A stretch of DNA of 64,000 nt, from the NCBI GenBank assembly GCA_963762075.1, contig CAVXJC010000002.1:310001-374000 (forward strand), given 5' to 3'. The DNA is from JAOUEA01 sp963762075. Lineage in GTDB: Bacteria > Actinomycetota > UBA4738 > HRBIN12. The position numbers and the translations under genes are program-made. Shown in pieces: positions 60,101 through 64,000 of the stretch. Every line of letters begins with the position of its first letter. The first letter of the stretch is position 1. Below the pieces are notes generated by a model that ran no database searches, was not told the DNA's origin, and worked only from the letters and a program-made list of their open reading frames with translations.

Positions 60101-60774
60101 GCGCTGAGCCACTCGCGCGGCTCGACGAGGTCTCCAAGACCTACATGGAGGGCTCCGCTGACCGGCCCGTCCTGCGCGACGCCAGCCTGGAGCTCGCCCG
60201 CGGCGGGATGACCAGCCTCACCGGTGCGTCGGGCAGCGGCAAGTCGACGCTGATCTCGTTGCTCGCCGGTCTGATGCTGCCCGACTCGGGCCGAGTGGTC
60301 TTCGACGGTGACGAGATCAGCGAACTCGATGACGTCGCCCGGGCGCGGCTGCGGCCCGGCGGGTCGGGGTCGTGCTCCAGAGCGGGAACCTGATCCCGTT
60401 CCTCACCGCCCTGCAGAACGTCGAGCTCGCCATCGAGCTCGGGGGCGAGCGATCGCACCGGGGAACCGGCGGAGGCCCTGCTCTCGGAGCTCGGCCTCGG
60501 CGACCGCCTCCACCACTTCCTCGTCGGATGTCCGGAGGAGAGGCGCAGCGTGTGTCGGTGGCGGTGGCGCTGGCGAACCAGCCCGACCTGCTGCTGGCCG
60601 ACGAGGTGACCGGCGAGCTCGACTCCGAGCACGCGGAGCAGGTCATGGGCGTCATCTTCGACGCCTGGCAGACGGCGCGGGCTGACCGTGCTGTTCGTGA
60701 CCCACAGCCGTGAGCTCGCCGCCCGCGCCGAGCGTCTGCTTGTCTTGGAAGACGGAGAGGTGCGAGAGCTGTGA
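60097..60774 (+). pseudogene. ABC transporter ATPase (MacB/LolD-like), frameshifted
   Basis: About 225 residues over three frames. Frame 1: Walker A region LTGASGSGKSTLISLLAGLM and DSGRVVFDGDEISELDD. Near 60350 the frame changes: VLQSGNLIPFLTALQNVELA. Another change before the signature and Walker B: MSGGEAQRVSVAVALANQPD and LLLADEVTGELDSEHAEQ. A last change gives LTVLFVTHSRELAARAERLL with the H-loop His. All key motifs survive, so the ATPase was functional or still is and the sequence is faulty. It overlaps the second ATPase gene at 60771. Confidence 0.75.
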
Positions 60775-61509
60775 GCGAGGCGCCGGCATCGAGCTGCGCC
60801 GATCGTCACGAAGCGGTACGAGACGCCCGCCGGGGTGGTTCTGGCGGTCGACGGGGTCAGCCTCGACGTGCAACCCGGGACCAGCCTCGCGATCACCGGG
60901 CCGAGCGGCTGCGGCAAGTCGACCTTGCTCGGCCTGATCGGCGGCCTCGACGCTCCCACGGCCGGCCGCGTGTCGATCGGCGGCCGAGAGATCTCGACGC
61001 GTGCCCGAGTCGGACCGCGCACGCTTGCGCCGCCGCGAGATCGGGTTCGTCTTCCAGTCCGACAACCTGCTGCCCTTCCTGACGGCGACCGAGAACGTGA
61101 GCCTGCAGTGCTCGCTGGCCGGCGCCGGCGACAGCGACGGCGACGCGCGAAGCCTCGAGCTGCTGGCCGAGCTGGGCCTCGCAGAGGAAGCGGCAAGTTC
61201 CCGGACCAGCTCTCCGGCGGACAGCGCCAGCGCGTCGCGGTGGCCCGCGCGCTGATCCACCAGCCGAGCCTCATCGTCGCAGACGAACCCACCGGCTCGC
61301 TGGACGCGGAGAACGCGGAAGCGGTGGTGGACCTCCTGCTCGGCGCCCAGCGCGAGTCCGGCGCCACGCTCGTGCTCGTGACCCACGAGCCGGCGGTGGC
61401 TCGTCGGCTGGACCGGGCCGTCGGCATGCGGGACGGGCGGCTGACCGACCGGATGGATCCAGTCGATCCCGGATCGCCATCGCCGACACCCAAGCCCTCC
61501 CATGCTTAG
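60771..61509 (+). pseudogene. Second ABC transporter ATPase, frameshifted
   Basis: About 240 residues. GTG start at 60771; the conserved reading begins VVLAVDGVSLDVQPGTSLAI with Walker A ITGPSGCGKSTLLGLIGG. Around 61000 it shifts to RRREIGFVFQSDNLLPFLTA, ENVSLQ and ELLAELGLAEEAAS, then near 61195 returns: FPDQLSGGQRQRVAVARALI, SLIVADEPTGSLDAENAEAV and LVLVTHEPAVARRLDRAVG. At least two further indels therefore compensate. MacB/LolD subfamily, partner of the permease that starts at 61502. Two different ATPases in tandem ahead of one permease is unusual. Confidence 0.77.
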
Positions 61510-64000
61510 CTACGTCTGGCGCGACCTGCTGCACAATCCGCGACGGACGCTTCGCCTCGTTGGTCGGGGTGACGCTCGGCGTCGGCTTGTTCTCCGGCGT
61601 CCTGTTCTTCATCGACGGCTCGGGCGCGACGATGACCGCGCGCGCGATCGTCGTCCCTCACCCTCGACATGCAGCGGGTGCTCACCTCACCGCTCGCCGG
61701 CGGCCTCCGGCTCACGGAGCGGATCTCTGCGCCGGCGGCGCTCGGTCCCGGGCAGGAGGCGACGATCACACTCACCGTCATCAACGAAGGTGCCGCGCCC
61801 GCCAACGAGGTCGTGGTCAACGACGAGCCGCCGCCGCCGCTCTCCTACGTCAACGGCTCGACGACGCTGGGCGGCCGGCCGCGTCCCGACGTCGCCGGGC
61901 AGAGCCCGCTGGCCCAGGGGCTCGGCGGGCTTCGGCCTCAACATCGGGACGGTCGAACCGGACGCCATCGTGAGGATCTCGCTACACCGTCCGAGCCGGA
62001 CAAGCCGGTCGACGATATCGGTGCGCTCCGATTCCAGGGCACGGTCTCCAGCCGTGAGGACGTCGTGCCGACGCCGGCGAACGCACCGCCGCCGCTGACG
62101 CTGGAGCAGCTCCAGGCGCAAGTGGCGAGGATCCCCGGTGTCGCCGCCGCGGACGGACTCGGCTTCGTCGACCTTCCGCCCGGCTCGCTCGCCGCCGGCG
62201 GTTCCACCATCAGCGATCCAGTCCGCGTCTTCGCGTTCGACCGGCGATATCAGGCGCACTACCCGTCGATCCGGATCATCGCGGGATCGTTTCGCGCCGG
62301 GGTCCGCCTTGCTGAGCGCCGAGGCCGCTCAGGCACTCATGTCGGAGCCCGGCTGCGACGATCGAGGTCAGCGTTCCGGGGCGCCGAAACCCGCTCTCGC
62401 TTGCCGGTGGGCGGCGTGGCCGACCTGGCTCGAGCCGAGCCCTTGTTCTCCAGCCGGAAGTCCGCCAAGCTGGAGGAGTTCCTCTACGTGCCTGATGCGG
62501 TGGTCGTAAGCCCCGCGACGTTCAGGGACCAGATCGTCCCTGCATTCGCCACGGCGGGCGCCTCCATTGGCAGCGTGACCAAGAGCTTCCCGGTGTTGGA
62601 GCTCGACGTGCTGGTCGATCGGTCCCGGCTGCAGGCGGACCCCGGCATCCGCCCTGGCACAGACCAAGCGCATCGCCGAGGCCATCGATCGGATCGGCTC
62701 ATGCCAAGGACTTCCTGATCGACAACATCTCCAACACGCTCGCGGTGGCCCGAGATGACGCGGCCGTGGGCAAGCGGATGTTCCTCTTCCTCGGCCTGCC
62801 CGGGCGTGCTGATGGCGGCCTTCCTGACGGCGTACGCCGGCAGCATCCTCGCCGCCGCGCAGCGCCGCGAACAGGCGACCCTGCGAGTCCGCGGTGCCCA
62901 TCGAGGCCACCTGCGACGGATGCTCGTCTACAAGGCGCTCGCGTTCGCCGGCGTCGGCTCGATCCTGGGCATCGTGCTCGGCTTGGTGTCGGTGATGGTG
63001 ATCCTCGGATGGAACGCGCTCCTGCGATCTGCCCCGAGGGACCTGGTCGTCTCCGGGCTCGTCGCGCTCGGGGCCGGGGCGGTGACCACGGCCCTCGCCC
63101 TGTACCTCCCCGCCAGCAGGTCGGTGACTCGCGAGGTCGGCCAGGAGCGCCGGGAGATGCATGTCGAGCGAGTCCCCGCGTGGCGGCGCCTGCGGCTCGA
63201 CGTCGTCCTGCTCGCGGCCGCAGTCATCGTCGAAGGGTTCGCCGATCCGAACCGGCGCGTTCGACCCCCCGTCCGGATCGGTGTACTCGGGCGAGGCGGT
63301 TTCGCTGCCATCCCGGCTGCTGCTGGCGCCCTTGCTGGCATGGGTGGGGGGCATGCTGCTCTGCGTTCGACTGTCTCCACGCGGTCGCGTCGCGCTTGCC
63401 GTCGCGCTCCTCTGCCCCCGTCGGTTCGGTCATCCGAAGGGATGCTGCGCCCCAGCCTCCGGCGGAGGTCGTGGACCCTCGCCACCGGGATCGTCGGCCT
63501 CGGGCTGGTCGTGGCGCTTCGGCATGGGCCTGGCCATGTTCAGTGCCACCTACGATGCCGCGAAGGTCGCCGACTCCCGATTCGTCGTCGGTTCGGACCT
63601 CCGGTCACCCCCAGCGAGCTGAGCGCGCGTGGCCACCGGCCGAGCTATGCCTCGAAGCTCGCGGTCCCGGGCGTCTCTGCCGTGACGCCGGTCGTGTTCA
63701 AGCTCGAGAACTCGGTGCTGATCGGTCCCGACAACCAGGGCAGGAAGGACCTCGCGGCTATCGATCCCGCGAGCTTCGCCAAGGTGGCGCCGCTCCTCGG
63801 ACCCATACTTCATCGATCGCTCGGCCGCCGGCGCCTTGGCGGCTCTGGAAGCCGAGACGCGGGGTCTGCTCGTCGACGCGGAGACGGCGGACGACCTGTC
63901 CGTGGACGTGGGCGACACGGTCGAGATCATCCTGTCGCTGGGGACGGAGCGGGAAACCCAGGAGAGGTTCAGCGTCGCCGGGCTCTTCGAGCGCTTCCCG
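61502..64000 (+). pseudogene. FtsX/MacB-like ABC permease, many frameshifts, runs off the window
   Basis: Starts MLSYVWRDLLHNPRRTLR with ATG inside the end of the ATPase gene. Frame changes near 61557, 61650, 61925, 61980, 62300, 62370, 62650, 62700, 62805, 63240 and later. Recognisable parts: first helix VTLGVGLFSGVLFFIDGSGA; a DUF11-like segment ALGPGQEATITLTVINEGAA; periplasmic core TLEQLQAQVARIPGVAAADG and SSRKSAKLEEFLYVPDAVVV; helices MAAFLTAYAGSILAAAQRR, VGSILGIVLGLVSVMVILGW, GLVALGAGAVTTALALYLPA; and a second core DSRFVVGSDL, then VDAETADDLSVDVGDTVEII. Substrate unknown; a lipoprotein or peptide exporter by family. Confidence 0.7.

Overview
The window is one continuous, very GC-rich, tightly packed bacterial chromosome segment. 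GTG starts are frequent, 1-4 nt stop/start overlaps are common, and no intergenic gap exceeds about 200 bases. The gene content fits an uncultured actinobacterial lineage (Actinobacteriota): NADPH:F420 reductase, a biotin carboxylase-BCCP fusion, a split methylmalonyl-CoA mutase, sdhCDAB of the actinobacterial/Chloroflexi type, ECF sigma with an RskA-like anti-sigma, and leaderless starts behind TANNNT -10 boxes. That placement is inference; no rRNA, tRNA, CRISPR array or insertion sequence was seen.

Layout. 1-5141 (minus): surface-polysaccharide genes in the order LytR-CpsA-Psr ligase, rmlA-type nucleotidyltransferase, small membrane protein, glycosyltransferase, rmlB (cut by the window edge). 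5336-7537 (plus): receiver/degenerate-GGDEF protein, ECF sigma factor, anti-sigma factor. 7541-10916 (minus): aconitase and acyl-CoA thioesterase. 10987-14158 (plus): lipoprotein, cupin and two glycosyltransferases. 14353-24967: two MFS transporters fused to cyclic-nucleotide-binding (cNMP) domains, a tandem-repeat peptide gene, a GAF protein with a cytosolic subtilase, a secreted protein, an M1 peptidase, a DUF1028 protein, a Crp-family regulator and a hydroxyacyl-CoA dehydrogenase. 25608-31999 (plus): a chain of overlapping genes for CopC, CopD, three envelope proteins, a CPBP protease, a LIV-type binding lipoprotein and a membrane-anchored protein. 32033-37606 (minus): M23 peptidase, a large class III cyclase/AAA regulator, VOC protein and PH-SHOCT protein. 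37675-42098: birA, biotin carboxylase, hydrolase and F420 reductase. 42257-46333: an ATP/ADP-carrier-like transporter with HEAT and cNMP domains, convergent with a second class III cyclase. 46432-57620: methylmalonyl-CoA mutase, methyltransferase, and a TCA block (sdhCDAB, two isocitrate-dehydrogenase-family enzymes, mdh, citrate synthase). 57651-64000: lipoproteins, a methyltransferase and a MacB/LolD-type ABC exporter, most of them frameshifted.

Working together. The TCA block plus aconitase supplies most of an oxidative citric acid cycle; the mutase and biotin carboxylase suggest propionyl-CoA/methylmalonyl-CoA traffic. The most unusual theme is cyclic-nucleotide wiring: two class III cyclases, one Crp regulator and three different transporters carrying their own C-terminal cNMP domains lie within about 32 kb. 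A second theme is promoter architecture: five genes start 7-8 nt downstream of an identical TAGCAT hexamer, which points to leaderless mRNAs and supports a 55-residue Cys-rich gene that is easily missed.

Caution. Several genes are split between reading frames that remain clean and conserved on either side of the break, with breaks densest after 57.6 kb. Base-level assembly errors explain this at least as well as real gene decay.
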